A stretch of DNA of 64,000 nucleotides from Kribbella capetownensis (GTDB lineage: Bacteria; Actinomycetota; Actinomycetes; Propionibacteriales; Kribbellaceae). The notes under the pieces were generated by a model that worked only from the letters and a program-made list of their open reading frames with translations, ran no database searches and was not told the origin of the DNA. Below are positions 9,162 through 18,336 of the stretch, one piece after another; within the stretch, counting starts at the first letter, position 1; every line of letters begins with the position of its first letter. The DNA lies in NCBI RefSeq assembly GCF_004331485.1, contig NZ_SJKD01000001.1, positions 1,798,001 through 1,862,000 on the forward strand, in the 5' to 3' direction. Position numbers and translations under genes: made by a program.

Positions 9162-9187
9162 ATCAACTTTGACTAGTCAATGTTGAT
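9162..9187. promoter_or_regulatory. 26-bp near-perfect palindrome, likely repressor operator of the drrAB-like genes
   Basis: The two 13-nt halves are ATCAACTTTGACT and AGTCAATGTTGAT. They are exact inverted copies except at one position, around a perfect 12-bp core TTGACTAGTCAA. The site sits 16 bp before the ATPase start and 46 bp after the padR stop. AT content is much higher than in the surroundings. Position and symmetry fit a dimeric winged-helix repressor; PadR, encoded directly upstream, is the obvious candidate. That pairing is inferred. Confidence 0.7.
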
Positions 9188-9233
9188 TAAATCCCGAACC
9201 AGATGCCGGGGAGGGTGGCCGAGGTGGTGCGTG

Positions 9234-9884
9234 TCAGTCGGCGGAGCGGTCCGGGCCGTCGCCGGAGCGGTCGGGGATCTCACGCCAGTGGGTGACCATG
9301 CCGGGGTACGGCTCCCAGTCGGCGGGTTCGCCGGCGAACGAGTAGGCGCCGTCGGCGACGCGCTGGCGGAACTCCCGGGTCCACTCCAGTTCGCCCTTGT
9401 CCCGGGCGGTCGAGATGCGGAACATCTCGACCACGTGGTTGGGGGTGGCAGGGGCCTCGAGGATCTGGCGTTCGGAGAAGGGCTCGGCCTTCAGCCACGA
9501 CTCCACCTGGGTTATGCGGGCCTCCAGAGCGGCCAGTACCTCGTCGCGGCGCAGTGACCAGAGGAAGGCCAGGGCCGCCTGCATCTTGTCGGGGTGGAAG
9601 CTGTCGACCGTCCAGAGCATGCCGCGCAGCAGCGAGAAGTACTCCGTCTCACCATCGGCTGTCAGCTTGTAGGAGGTGCGCCCCGGCCGCTGACCGCTCT
9701 CCTCGTCGAGTTCCTGCAGGTAGCCGTGCTTGGCCAGCGTCCGCAGCCCGGTGTAGATCGAGCCCGGGTTGATGTTGGCCCAGTCCTGCACGTCCCAGGT
9801 GATCAACTCACGACGCAACTGGTAGCCGTAGGCCGGCTGGAAGATCCGCACGACCCCGAGCAACAGCAACCGCGTGGTGGACAT
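9234..9884 (-). CDS. PadR family transcriptional regulator
   Basis: A 216-residue regulator. The N-terminal winged helix carries the PadR signature (PAYGYQLRREL, NPGSIYTGLRTLAKHGYL, RTSYKLTADGE), followed by a C-terminal helical dimerisation domain (about residues 90-200). PadR proteins usually repress drug-efflux or phenolic-stress genes and release DNA on ligand binding. The ABC exporter lies directly downstream on the same strand, with a palindromic operator between. The ATG at 9884 starts the domain correctly; the frame stays open far upstream into the LuxR-family gene, but that is a shadow. Confidence 0.9.
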   Translation of the reverse strand: MSTTRLLLLGVVRIFQPAYGYQLRRELITWDVQDWANINPGSIYTGLRTLAKHGYLQELDEESGQRPGRTSYKLTADGETEYFSLLRGMLWTVDSFHPDKMQAALAFLWSLRRDEVLAALEARITQVESWLKAEPFSERQILEAPATPNHVVEMFRISTARDKGELEWTREFRQRVADGAYSFAGEPADWEPYPGMVTHWREIPDRSGDGPDRSAD

Positions 9885-9890
9885 GTTCGC

Positions 9891-9896
9891 AGTGTA
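9891..9896 (-). promoter_or_regulatory. Candidate -10 element for a leaderless padR transcript
   Basis: On the minus strand TACACT lies six bases before the padR ATG, with no Shine-Dalgarno sequence between. That spacing would place the transcription start at or next to the A of the ATG, a common arrangement in actinobacteria. No clear -35 box at 17-18 bp is seen, so this rests on the -10 alone. Confidence 0.35.
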
Positions 9897-9941
9897 AATC
9901 CGGGCGCCCTGAACAGTGGTCAAGGCGTAGTCTCCGGGAGC

Positions 9942-10769
9942 ATGGACGTGCGTGTGACAACGGACCCGGCCGCGTTCCAGCGGACCGTCTTCCCTTTCCT
10001 GCAACGCGATCCGGTGTTGCACACACTCATCATGGGCAGCGTGCACCAGCGCGCCAACGGCACCGCCCCCGCCGAGACCGGCCCGTCGTACTTCGTCTCG
10101 GTCCACGATGGTGACGTGGTCGGCGCGGCGATGCGGACCCCCGGCCGGGCGGTCTACCTCGGCGCGCTGCGGGAGGACCTCGCGGAGCCGGTGGCCGACG
10201 CGTACGCCGACGTACTGCCGGAACTGGTCGGCGTCGAAGGAAGCCGGCCGGCGGCGGAGCAGTTCGCGCGGCGATGGTCCGAACTGCGCGGCGGTCGGAC
10301 GATCGAGTCCACAGCGAGCCGGCTGCACAAGCTGGGCACTCTCACGCTGCTCGCGGCGGACGCCGGCCAGGCACGGCTGATGCGCGCGGACGAGCTCGAC
10401 GTCGTCGGTGCGTGGGGAGCCGACGGGTTCCCACGGGAGTTGCGCAACGGCTACAAGGAGTGGGCCGCGCGGCATCTGGCTCAGGGGACCCTGTGGATCT
10501 GGGAGGCCGAGGGTACGCCGGTGAGCATGGCCGGTTTCCGCCTCCCGACGTTCGGGGTGTGCCGGATCGGGCCGGTCTACACCCCGCCCGAGCACCGCCG
10601 GCACGGGTACGCCGGGGCGCTCACGAGTCACTTGTCGGCGGAGATCCTTGCCCAGGGCAATCAGGCGTGCCTCTACACCGACCTGGCGAATCCGACGTCC
10701 AACAAGATCTACCACCAGGCCGGCTACCGCCCGGTCGCGGACTTCGTCCACCTCGAGCTGGTCGCGTGA
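9942..10769 (+). CDS. GNAT family N-acetyltransferase
   Basis: A 275-residue protein whose C-terminal half has the GNAT fold: GFRLPTFGVCRIGPVYTPPEHRRHGYAGALTSHL includes the acetyl-CoA pyrophosphate-binding loop (R/Q-x-x-G-x-G/A type, here HRRHGYAG), and TDLANPTSNKIYHQAGYRPVADF is the typical end. The N-terminal half resembles the extra domain of FR47-like acetyltransferases. The ATG at 9942 follows GGGAG closely, and the gene is divergent from padR with 57 bp between starts. The substrate is unknown. It converges with the LuxR-family gene, with only 7 bp between stops. Confidence 0.85.
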   Translation: MDVRVTTDPAAFQRTVFPFLQRDPVLHTLIMGSVHQRANGTAPAETGPSYFVSVHDGDVVGAAMRTPGRAVYLGALREDLAEPVADAYADVLPELVGVEGSRPAAEQFARRWSELRGGRTIESTASRLHKLGTLTLLAADAGQARLMRADELDVVGAWGADGFPRELRNGYKEWAARHLAQGTLWIWEAEGTPVSMAGFRLPTFGVCRIGPVYTPPEHRRHGYAGALTSHLSAEILAQGNQACLYTDLANPTSNKIYHQAGYRPVADFVHLELVA

Positions 10770-10776
10770 TCGCCGG

Positions 10777-13503
10777 TCAGTGCGGATGGAGTCCGTGGCG
10801 TGAGGTGATGCCGAGCTTGGTGTAGACCTTGCCGAGGTGGTACTCGACGGTGCGGGGGCTGAGGAACAGCCGGCTGCCGATCTCGGGGTTGGAGAGTCCG
10901 TCGCCGGCCAGGCGGGCGATCTGGCTCTCCCGGGCGGTGAGTTGGTTGGCGGTGGCGGGAGTGCGTTTGCGGGCGGTTTCGCCGGTGGCGAGGAGTTCCC
11001 GGCGAGCGCGTTCGGCGAAGGCCTCGGCTCCGATCTCGGTGAACAGGTCGTCGGCGGTGTGGAGTTGTTCACGGGCGTCGTTGCGGCGGCCGCGGCGCCG
11101 GAGCCATTCGCCGTACAGGAGGACGGCACGGGCGAGGTCCGTGCGGACGCGGGTCCTGGCGAGTCGCTCGATCGCCTCCCGGTAGAGGGGTTCGGCCGTA
11201 CGGTCGTCGCTGACCAGCGCGCGGGAGCGGGCCTCGATCCCGAGTGCCCAGTCAGTACCGCTCGCGCTGGTCATCTCGGCGATCCAGCCCAGGGTTTCCT
11301 TCGCCGCCTCGAGTTGCCCGCTGCGCGCGGCCGCCTCGACGAACTCGGTTGCGGCCCAGTTCACCGCGCCCGGGATCCGTACTACGGGAGCGTTGACCCG
11401 GCCAAGGGCGCGGTGCGCGGCCGCCATCGCCTCGCGATAGCGGCCGAGGCCGTTGTTGAGCACCGCGTTCGCCCGTTCGGCGACGACGACCCCGATGCCC
11501 TCGCCCCGGTGGGTCACGTCCGCGATGGTGGCTTCGATCCCGGTGGACGCCTCGGCGCGCTCACCGCGCAGAGCGGCAACGGCGAGTGCGCCGTACGGCG
11601 CCGGGTTGCTGCCGGTCGCCTCGGTCACGGTCTGGATCTCGTCGACGAGCGCTCCCGCGGCGCCGAGATCGCCCGCGAACAACAGCAGGTACGCACGCAT
11701 GCTCAACGCCAGCGGGAGCTCACTCAAGGCGCCGGTGGTGCGGGCGAGGTCCAGGTACCGGGCGGACAGATCGTCCCAGCACTTGTCCGCCCACAGATGC
11801 AAGGCAGCGACGCAGGCCAGCCACGACCAGCGCAGCTCCTCCGCCGCGGACATGCCCTCGCCGAACGAGGTGACTGTCCGCCGCAACAGCGGGACGCCGG
11901 CCGCGTAGCCCTCGGTGATGTTGGCGGCCAGGCCGGCCAGGAGGAGGTCCGGCGGAGAGGGCTCTTGCGGCCGGGGCGTCGTACTAGCGGCGCGCGCCAC
12001 GGCCAGCGGGCTGCCGTCCGGACCGGCCAGCCGGTCCGCGAACATGGCGGCCTTCAGGGCGTCCAGGTACGTCTCCCGGGACAGCGCGGTGTCGATCGGC
12101 TCGAGGCGCTTCGCGGCCTTGAGCAGCAGCGGCGCGGCGTCCCGGCCCCGGTTGGTGGCGAAGGCGACCTGGGCGCGCAAGAGGTCGACGCGAGCCTGTT
12201 GCAGTTCGCTGAGCGGTCCGGCTTCGGCCATCACCAACAGCTCCAGCGCCGCATCGAACGCCCCGGCCTGGCTCTTGGTCTGCGCCGCAGCCAAAGCCCT
12301 GGCGGCCCGCTGCGCCGGATCGGCGGTCAGCCTCGCGGAGCGTTCGAGGAACGCGGCGGCTGCGGCCAGGCCGCCGCGGGCCTGGGCGCGGCCGGCGGAC
12401 TGTTCCAGTTCCGCGGCGACGGTGTCGTCAGGTCCATTCGCTGCGTGGGCGAGGTGCCAGACACGGCGGTCGGCGTCGCGCGTCGGATCGGTGACGTCGG
12501 CCAGCGCACGGTGCGCCTCCCAGCGTTCCTCCTGCGTCGCCTCCCGATGGATCGCCGAGCGCACCAACGGATGCCGGAAGGTGATCCGCTCGTGGATCAC
12601 GACCAGGCCGTCGAACTGCGCTGGATCGACCGTGTCGACGGCGATGCCCAGTCGTTGCGCGGCGCGACGTACCAGGGCGGCGTCCCCGGCCGGTTCGACC
12701 GCGGCGACGAGGAGCAGCCGGCGGCTGTCGGACGGCAACGGTGCCAGCCGGCGCCGGAACGTGTCCTCGATCCGATGGGTGAGCTGCTGCGCGTCGGGCA
12801 ACCCGAAGCCACCGGCGAGCTCGGCGTAGCTGAGGTCCTGAGGTAGTTCCAGCAGTGCGAGTGGGTTTCCGCGTGTCTCGGCGAGGATGCGGTCGCGGAC
12901 CCGCTCGTCGATGGGTCCGGGGATCGCCGCGCTGAGCAACTCGCGGGCGTGTTGTGGCGGGAGGCCGCCGACGTCGAGCCGGGGCATGCCGGAGAACGGC
13001 TCGTCGTCGGCCGAGTCGCGGAGGGCGAAGACGATGGCGACGGATTCGGCCATCAGCCGGCGGGCCACGAAGGTGAGAGTTCGTGCGGAGGTGTCGTCGA
13101 GCCATTGCGCGTCGTCGACAGTGCAGAGCAGTGGTTCCTCGGCGGCGTCGGCCACCAGGCTGAGGACGGCCAGGCCGATCAGGAAGCGATCCGGTGGCGG
13201 ACCGGTCCGGAGGCCGAAGGCGGTGCCGAGCGCGTCACGTTGCGGGGACGGAATGTGGTCGAGCCGATGCAGCAGTGGTGCGCACAACTGGTGCAGGCCG
13301 GCGAAGGCGAGTTCGGATTCGGCCTGGACGCCCGCCGCCCGGATGACCCGGCAGCCGGACGCCTCGGCCACCAGGTAGTCCAGCAAGGCCGACTTGCCGA
13401 TCCCCGCCTCCCCACGGATCACCAGGGCCTGGCTCAGACCGCTCCGGACGTGACCGAGGAGGTCGTCGAGCTGGCGGCGCTCGGCGTACCGATCAACCAG
13501 CAT
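10777..13503 (-). CDS. Large ATP-binding LuxR-family regulator (LAL type)
   Basis: A 908-residue cytoplasmic regulator. It begins with a STAND-like AAA domain (Walker A GEAGIGKSALL, residues 31-41; a Walker B-like stretch LLCTVDDAQW near 125), has a long helical repeat middle, and ends with a LuxR helix-turn-helix (LTARESQIARLAGDGLSNPEIGSRLFLSPRTVEYHLGKVYTKLGI). Length fits the LAL class, whose members activate nearby pathways in response to small ligands. AAATTA at 13510-13515 (TAATTT on the coding strand) lies six bases before the ATG and suggests a leaderless message. Its only upstream neighbour is a broken molybdenum hydroxylase gene, so its target may be lost or distant. Confidence 0.88.
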   Translation of the reverse strand: MLVDRYAERRQLDDLLGHVRSGLSQALVIRGEAGIGKSALLDYLVAEASGCRVIRAAGVQAESELAFAGLHQLCAPLLHRLDHIPSPQRDALGTAFGLRTGPPPDRFLIGLAVLSLVADAAEEPLLCTVDDAQWLDDTSARTLTFVARRLMAESVAIVFALRDSADDEPFSGMPRLDVGGLPPQHARELLSAAIPGPIDERVRDRILAETRGNPLALLELPQDLSYAELAGGFGLPDAQQLTHRIEDTFRRRLAPLPSDSRRLLLVAAVEPAGDAALVRRAAQRLGIAVDTVDPAQFDGLVVIHERITFRHPLVRSAIHREATQEERWEAHRALADVTDPTRDADRRVWHLAHAANGPDDTVAAELEQSAGRAQARGGLAAAAAFLERSARLTADPAQRAARALAAAQTKSQAGAFDAALELLVMAEAGPLSELQQARVDLLRAQVAFATNRGRDAAPLLLKAAKRLEPIDTALSRETYLDALKAAMFADRLAGPDGSPLAVARAASTTPRPQEPSPPDLLLAGLAANITEGYAAGVPLLRRTVTSFGEGMSAAEELRWSWLACVAALHLWADKCWDDLSARYLDLARTTGALSELPLALSMRAYLLLFAGDLGAAGALVDEIQTVTEATGSNPAPYGALAVAALRGERAEASTGIEATIADVTHRGEGIGVVVAERANAVLNNGLGRYREAMAAAHRALGRVNAPVVRIPGAVNWAATEFVEAAARSGQLEAAKETLGWIAEMTSASGTDWALGIEARSRALVSDDRTAEPLYREAIERLARTRVRTDLARAVLLYGEWLRRRGRRNDAREQLHTADDLFTEIGAEAFAERARRELLATGETARKRTPATANQLTARESQIARLAGDGLSNPEIGSRLFLSPRTVEYHLGKVYTKLGITSRHGLHPH

Positions 13504-13566
13504 GGTCTGAAATTAGCCCGGTTCGATCCCCGGGGCCAGGCTGCCTGATTGCCCCGGGCCCAGTAA

Positions 13567-14991
13567 TTCGGCCCCGGGACTCACGGATACGAACGCGGTA
13601 CGACCCGGGAAGACGGGCGGCTGACCGCGATCCGGCACGAGAAGTTGTCGATCACCTCCCCGTTCGACGACTGGGCCGAGCCGGCGACCGGTGTCTCGTC
13701 GCAGCTCTACGGCTGCCAGAACTACCTCGGCATTCACCGGCTGATCAAGGGCAACACGATGACGCCCACGTTCACCCGCGGCCCGGGTGAGTCGCTCGGC
13801 GTGTTCACACTCGAGACGGCGATGGACGAGCTCGCGTACCAGCTGGCAATCGACCCGGTCGAGCTGCGGTTGCGCAACCACACGCCGGTCGACCCGTTCG
13901 GCAATCCGTGGTCCAGCGACGGGCTGGTGGAGTGCCTTCGCCTCGGCGCCGAGCGGTTCGGGTGGTCCGGACGCAACCCCGCTCCACGGACGACCCGCGA
14001 TGGCGAGTGGCTGCTCGGCACCGGCGTGGCGGCCGCGGCGTACCCGATCGCGTTCTTCATGCCGCCGCAACGGGCCCGGGCCCGGATCTTCGCCGACGGC
14101 AGCGCGATCGTGCAGACCTCGACGCAGGAGTTCGGCACCGGGGTACTCACGATGGCCACCCAGGTCGGCGCCGACGCCCTCGGCGTCGCGCTGCGCGACA
14201 TGGAGTTCCAGGCCGGCGACAGCGACCTGCCGAACAGTACGGCGGCCGTCGGCTCGGCCGGTGCCGGCATGGTCAGCTCCGCGGTCCACGCAGCCGGTAC
14301 GGCGCTGCGCGACCAGCTGATCGCGTTGGCCGTCGGCGATGAACAGTCGCCGCTGCACGGAGCAGGACCAGGCTCGGTGAAGGTGGCGGACGGACACCTC
14401 ACCTCCGCCGAACGTCCGGGCGCGGTCGACACGTACCGTGAGCTGCTGTCGCGCAATCACATGTCCGACGCCGAGGCGCTCGGCACGTGGCGGCCGCCAC
14501 CCTTGGACACACCGCACGGGCTGCTCACGTTCGGCGCGCAGTTCGCCGAGGTCGCGGTCGATCCCGAGCTCGGCCTGGTCCGTGTGCGCAGGCTGAACGG
14601 CGCGTTCGCGCCCGGGCGAGTGCTCAACCCGCTGCTTGCGCACAGCCAGCTGATGGGCGGCATGCTGTGGGGGATGAGCCAGGCGCTCCTCGAGGGCAAC
14701 CACATGGATCCTCGCTACGGCCGGTGGGCGGAGACGAACCTCGCGGAGTACCTCGTACCGGTCAACGCCGACGCCCCTGAGGTCCACGTCGACTTCGTGG
14801 ACGTGGACGACGAACTGGTCGGCCCGCTCGGTGCCAAGGGCGTGGGCGAGATCGGTCAGGTCGGTGTCGCGGCCGCCGTCGCGAACGCGGTCTTCCATGC
14901 GACCGGTCGCCGGATCCGCAGCCTGCCGATGGCGCCTGAGCTTGTGATGGACCCGGACCTGGCGACGGATCCGGTCGCGGGAGGGCAATGA
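13567..14991 (+). pseudogene. Molybdopterin-binding xanthine dehydrogenase/aldehyde oxidase subunit, 5'-truncated
   Basis: This frame encodes the C-terminal two-thirds of the large molybdenum-binding subunit of the xanthine dehydrogenase/aldehyde oxidase family (XdhA/PaoC type, usually about 700-750 residues). The homology starts abruptly near 13575 (DGRLTAIRHEKL), right after an in-frame TAA at 13564-13566, and there is no plausible ATG/GTG or ribosome-binding site; only a TTG at 13645 could start it, inside the domain. The cofactor-binding QEFGTGV motif and the catalytic glutamate in GAKGVGEIG are kept. The FAD and iron-sulfur subunit genes are absent. About 250-300 residues are missing, so it is a deletion remnant. 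It overlaps the next gene as ATGA. Confidence 0.75.
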
Positions 14992-16124
14992 GCGATACCG
15001 GGCCGGCGGGCTCCGCGGTGCCCGCCGGCCGCTCCCGGCTCCCGGAACGACCGCCGCTCTCGCAACCACGCAGTACCGGCTCGCGAGCGTCGCAGCAGCC
15101 CGCACTCGGGCTGCTCGGCCTGCTGCTCGTCATCCCGGTAGCGGTGGCGCTGGCGGTCGGTGCCGGTGGCGAAGGGTCGATCCGCGTCCTCGCACCGCTG
15201 GTGACGTTCTCCCTGCCACTCGTCGTGATGATCGGGTTCTGGTGGGAGGACTGGCCGGGCACCCGGCTGCGCAGTAGCTGGTCCGGCTGGGCCGACACCG
15301 TGCTGATCATCGCGGGCGCGATCGTCCTGACCGCGATCGGTCAGACCCTGTCCGGTCGGCTCGATCCCGCGGCCCTGTTCGATCCCTCACCCGGTCCGGG
15401 ACACGTACCGACGTTTCCGGCGACGATGCCGCTCGCCGGCCTGGCGTTCGTCCTCACGCTCCAGATCACGCTCGTCGGTGAGGGCTGGCCGCTGCGGCGC
15501 CTCCACCCGCTTGTCGCCGGTCCGATCGCAGTTGCGATCGCCTGGGCCATCGCGGTCGTCGCCTACCTGACCGTTGTGGAGATCGAGTCGCCCCCGGGGT
15601 CGGACGTGATCGCGCGGGACGGGCCGGTGCCAGGCGCCGTACTCGGCGCGACGCTGGTCCTGATCGGCGCCTGGCAGGTGCTCTTCTTCGTCGTCTGGCG
15701 CGGATGGCCGTTCGCGACTGTCGCGAGTCGAGCGACCCGCCTCACCATCGGCCATGTGACGGTGATCGGCGGCGGGATCCTCAGCTACCTCGTCCTGCAG
15801 GAACTGCTGGGGCTGACTCCTGCACGCATCACCGCGCTCAGCGGTTGCTTCATCGCCGCCGGCCTGTTGCTGGGCATGCTGCTCGAGGGCTGGTTCGGCA
15901 ATCTCAGTCCTGCCGTCGAACGCGTCGTCCTCTTGCCGGCCACGTTCGCCTTGGCGGCCCTGTTGGCGATCTCCTTGCAGGCAATCGCCAACAGGGCCAT
16001 GCACCTGCCGCCCAGGACCGCCGACGACTGGGTCGGCCACGCCGCCCTCAACGCCCTCGCCACCGCGACCATCCTCCACGTCGCGATCGGACGCCGCTGG
16101 CCTTTCCCGAACCCCGCCGAGTAG
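14988..16124 (+). CDS. Polytopic membrane protein of unknown function
   Basis: A 378-residue protein that I do not recognise. After a proline- and arginine-rich cytoplasmic N-terminus (about 35 residues) it has about ten hydrophobic segments separated by short loops, with conserved-looking motifs GFWWEDWPGTRLR and LVGEGWPLRRLHP. The ATG overlaps the stop of the truncated molybdenum hydroxylase (ATGA), so it was once the next gene in that operon. The frame is intact. Nothing visible suggests an enzymatic active site. It converges with the MBL-fold gene, 12 bp apart. Confidence 0.7.
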   Translation: MSDTGPAGSAVPAGRSRLPERPPLSQPRSTGSRASQQPALGLLGLLLVIPVAVALAVGAGGEGSIRVLAPLVTFSLPLVVMIGFWWEDWPGTRLRSSWSGWADTVLIIAGAIVLTAIGQTLSGRLDPAALFDPSPGPGHVPTFPATMPLAGLAFVLTLQITLVGEGWPLRRLHPLVAGPIAVAIAWAIAVVAYLTVVEIESPPGSDVIARDGPVPGAVLGATLVLIGAWQVLFFVVWRGWPFATVASRATRLTIGHVTVIGGGILSYLVLQELLGLTPARITALSGCFIAAGLLLGMLLEGWFGNLSPAVERVVLLPATFALAALLAISLQAIANRAMHLPPRTADDWVGHAALNALATATILHVAIGRRWPFPNPAE

Positions 16125-16136
16125 CGCAGTTCAGGG

Positions 16137-16754
16137 TCAGCCGATGTCCAGCGTGTCGCCTGGGGCGAGGCCGTGGTACGGGCGCTCGTCGGAGTTGAGG
16201 AAGCGGCCCATCATGCCGAGGCCGAGCTGGCTGAGCAGGGCGTCGTGGATGCCGACGAGCTGCTGGGACTTGATCTCGCGGGCGTAGCCGACGGCCGGCG
16301 GCAGGGCGAACCACGGACCGGAGATCGGCACCAGGTTGGTGTGGACCGCGCGGTCCGGCTGGGTGAACGAGTCGCCCGGGTGGTAGACGGCGTCCTCGAT
16401 CAGGAAGCCGATGTTCTCGCACGGAACACCCAGCTCCGGCAGGATCACCGCGTGGTCCTTGCCATAGGCACTGACCCGGAACCCGGCCGCCTCGAACGAC
16501 TGCCCGCCGGCCACCACGTTCACCCGGTCACCCAGGTCGGACAACTGCTCGGCGACACCGGAGTTGGTGTAGACCGGCGCGTCCAGCGCCTTCACCCGAT
16601 CGATGTCGATGTGGTCCTGGTGCTCGTGCGTGACCAGGATCGCGTCGGCCCGCTCGAACGCGGCGTCCTCGCTGAACGACCCCGGATCGATCAGCAGCAC
16701 CTTCCCGTCCTTCTCGACCCGCACACACGCATGCGTGAACTTCGTCAGTTTCAC
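16137..16754 (-). CDS. MBL-fold metal-dependent hydrolase
   Basis: A 205-residue metallo-beta-lactamase-fold protein close to the UlaG/UPF0173 type. It has the metal-binding THEHQDHID motif (HxHxDH), DPGSFSED before it, and YHPGDSF with the third ligand region. The GTG at 16754 is chosen because AAAGGAGA lies 6-8 nt upstream and the fold begins exactly there (KLTKFTHACVRVEKDGKVLLID). A longer frame to 16907 is low-complexity arginine-rich shadow. The substrate is unknown. It lies 153 bp downstream of menF on the same strand. Confidence 0.88.
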   Translation of the reverse strand: MKLTKFTHACVRVEKDGKVLLIDPGSFSEDAAFERADAILVTHEHQDHIDIDRVKALDAPVYTNSGVAEQLSDLGDRVNVVAGGQSFEAAGFRVSAYGKDHAVILPELGVPCENIGFLIEDAVYHPGDSFTQPDRAVHTNLVPISGPWFALPPAVGYAREIKSQQLVGIHDALLSQLGLGMMGRFLNSDERPYHGLAPGDTLDIG

Positions 16755-16907
16755 CCTCAGTCTCCTTTCGGGTCGAGCGGACGATCCTCTTTGGCACCAG
16801 CGACGCCCAGGCACGCACCTCGCTGCGTTGGAGGAGCATCCACGATGAACCCCGCATCGAGGACGCTCCTCCGCCTTGCGATGCACGCACCTGGACGCCG
16901 CTGGCAC

Positions 16908-18194
16908 TCAAAGCCCATCGTCCACTCGACCCAGCGCGTCTCTCATCGGAACCAGCTTGGCGTTTGTTTCGGCCAGCTCGGCGACGGGATCGGAGCCCGC
17001 CACGATGCCCGCGCCGGCGAAGAGCCGCATCCGGCGTGGGTTGTCCGGGTCGGCCTGGCCACAGCGCAGTGCGATGCACCACTCGCCGTCGCCGGCCGCG
17101 TCCATCCATCCGACCGGTCCGCTGAACCGGCCGCGCTGCATCCCCTCGATCTCACCGATCAGGTTGCGGGCGACCGGCGTCGGCGTACCGCAGATCGCCG
17201 CGGACGGGTGCAGCGCGGCGGCGAGGCCGAGCGCGGACGCTCCGTTCGCTGCGACGCCGGCCACGTCGGAGGCGAGATGCATCACATTCGGCAGGTGCAG
17301 GACGAACGGCGTCTCGGGCACCTGCATCGACTTGCAGTGTGGCTTGAGGGCCTCGGCCACCGACCGTACGGCGTACTCGTGCTCCTCGAGGTCCTTGCTG
17401 GACCGGGCCAGCGACGCGGCCAGCGCCAGGTCGTGCGCGTCGTCCCCGGTACGGCGGATCGTGCCGGCCAGCACCCGGGACGTGATCAGGCCCTTCTCCC
17501 GCCGGACCAGCAGCTCCGGGGTGGCACCGATCAGGCCGTCGACGGAGAACGTCCAGCAGTTCGGGTACGCCGCTGCCAGCCGGCGCAACGGCCAGCGCAG
17601 GTCGATCGGCTGCTCGGCGATCGCGATCAGGTCGCGCGCCAGCACCACCTTGTCCAGCTCGCCGGCCGTGATCCGCTGGACCGCGTCCGCGACGATGCTC
17701 GACCAGTCCGTTCCGGACCGGGCTCCGTCGGAGAACGTCACGTCGTACACCGGGTTCGGCTCGTTCGCGACCAGTTCGGGCGGCGCGGTCAGCGAGCTGG
17801 CCGGCGAGACCGTGGTCACCCAGGTGGTGCCGCCGCGGCGGCCGACGATCACCTCGGGCACGACCAGCTCGCTCGGGTCCTGGTCGGTGAACCCGAACGA
17901 CCCGAAGCAGACCAGTCCCGATCCTGGTACGCCGACCTCGTCGCGGATCACGGCGGCCGCGACCAGCTCCTTCCACCAGGACACCGCGTCCTGGAAGCGG
18001 TTGCTACCGGCAACATCGAGGCGGGCCGCGACGCCCCAGCCGACGTGGCCGTCGCCGCGTCGTACCCAGGCCAGGCCGCCCTCGGTGGGCAGATGGTCCA
18101 TCAGTTGCGCCGACACTCCGTCGACGGGCTGGCTGCGGATCACCAGATGGGGCGCCGGCTGATGACCGGATCGGACCGGGTCAGACAAGCTCAC
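16908..18194 (-). CDS. menF: Isochorismate synthase MenF
   Basis: A 428-residue chorismate-binding enzyme that isomerises chorismate to isochorismate, the entry to menaquinone synthesis. The C-terminal catalytic domain shows KVVLARDLIA, ATPELLVRREKGLITSRVLAGTIRR, HLPNVMHLASDV, ALHPSAAICGTPTPVARNLI and FSGPVGWMDAAGDGEWCIALRC, which is the MenF/EntC/DhbC signature. No siderophore genes are near and menG starts 142 bp away in the opposite direction, so the menaquinone role is preferred over a siderophore role. Confidence 0.9.
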   Translation of the reverse strand: MSLSDPVRSGHQPAPHLVIRSQPVDGVSAQLMDHLPTEGGLAWVRRGDGHVGWGVAARLDVAGSNRFQDAVSWWKELVAAAVIRDEVGVPGSGLVCFGSFGFTDQDPSELVVPEVIVGRRGGTTWVTTVSPASSLTAPPELVANEPNPVYDVTFSDGARSGTDWSSIVADAVQRITAGELDKVVLARDLIAIAEQPIDLRWPLRRLAAAYPNCWTFSVDGLIGATPELLVRREKGLITSRVLAGTIRRTGDDAHDLALAASLARSSKDLEEHEYAVRSVAEALKPHCKSMQVPETPFVLHLPNVMHLASDVAGVAANGASALGLAAALHPSAAICGTPTPVARNLIGEIEGMQRGRFSGPVGWMDAAGDGEWCIALRCGQADPDNPRRMRLFAGAGIVAGSDPVAELAETNAKLVPMRDALGRVDDGL

Positions 18195-18336
18195 AGCACC
18201 ACTCCTCGCTAGCGCTCCGGCCCCGGGTCACGATGGCCGGTCGAAAACACGGAGATGCACTCACGAGATGCAAGCGTATGCCTGCCCGCTGTCCAGCGAA
18301 TTTCGGCGCCTGTCCGGCGCGTGATCAACTAGACAG
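18195..18336. promoter_or_regulatory. Divergent promoter region between menF and menG
   Basis: The 142-bp gap must carry both promoters. It contains a direct repeat GAGATGCA at 18252-18259 and 18265-18272 (13-bp period, slightly more than one helical turn), which could be tandem regulator sites. No confident -35/-10 pair was found for either gene. Confidence 0.3.

Noticed and set aside
9146..9166. TTG-initiated extension of the DrrA-like ATPase
   Set aside because: It would start inside the operator palindrome without a ribosome-binding site; the ATG at 9145 begins the domain.
9885..11129. N-terminal extension of PadR into the neighbouring genes
   Set aside because: The extension is antisense to the acetyltransferase and out of frame with the LuxR-family gene; PadR proteins begin at the ATG at 9884.
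16755..16907. Upstream extension of the MBL-fold protein
   Set aside because: Arg/Cys-rich low-complexity sequence without a ribosome site; the GTG at 16754 has AAAGGAGA and starts the fold.
18330..18335. TAGACA as a -10 box for menG
   Set aside because: It ends one base before the GTG start, so transcription would begin inside the gene and lose conserved N-terminal residues.
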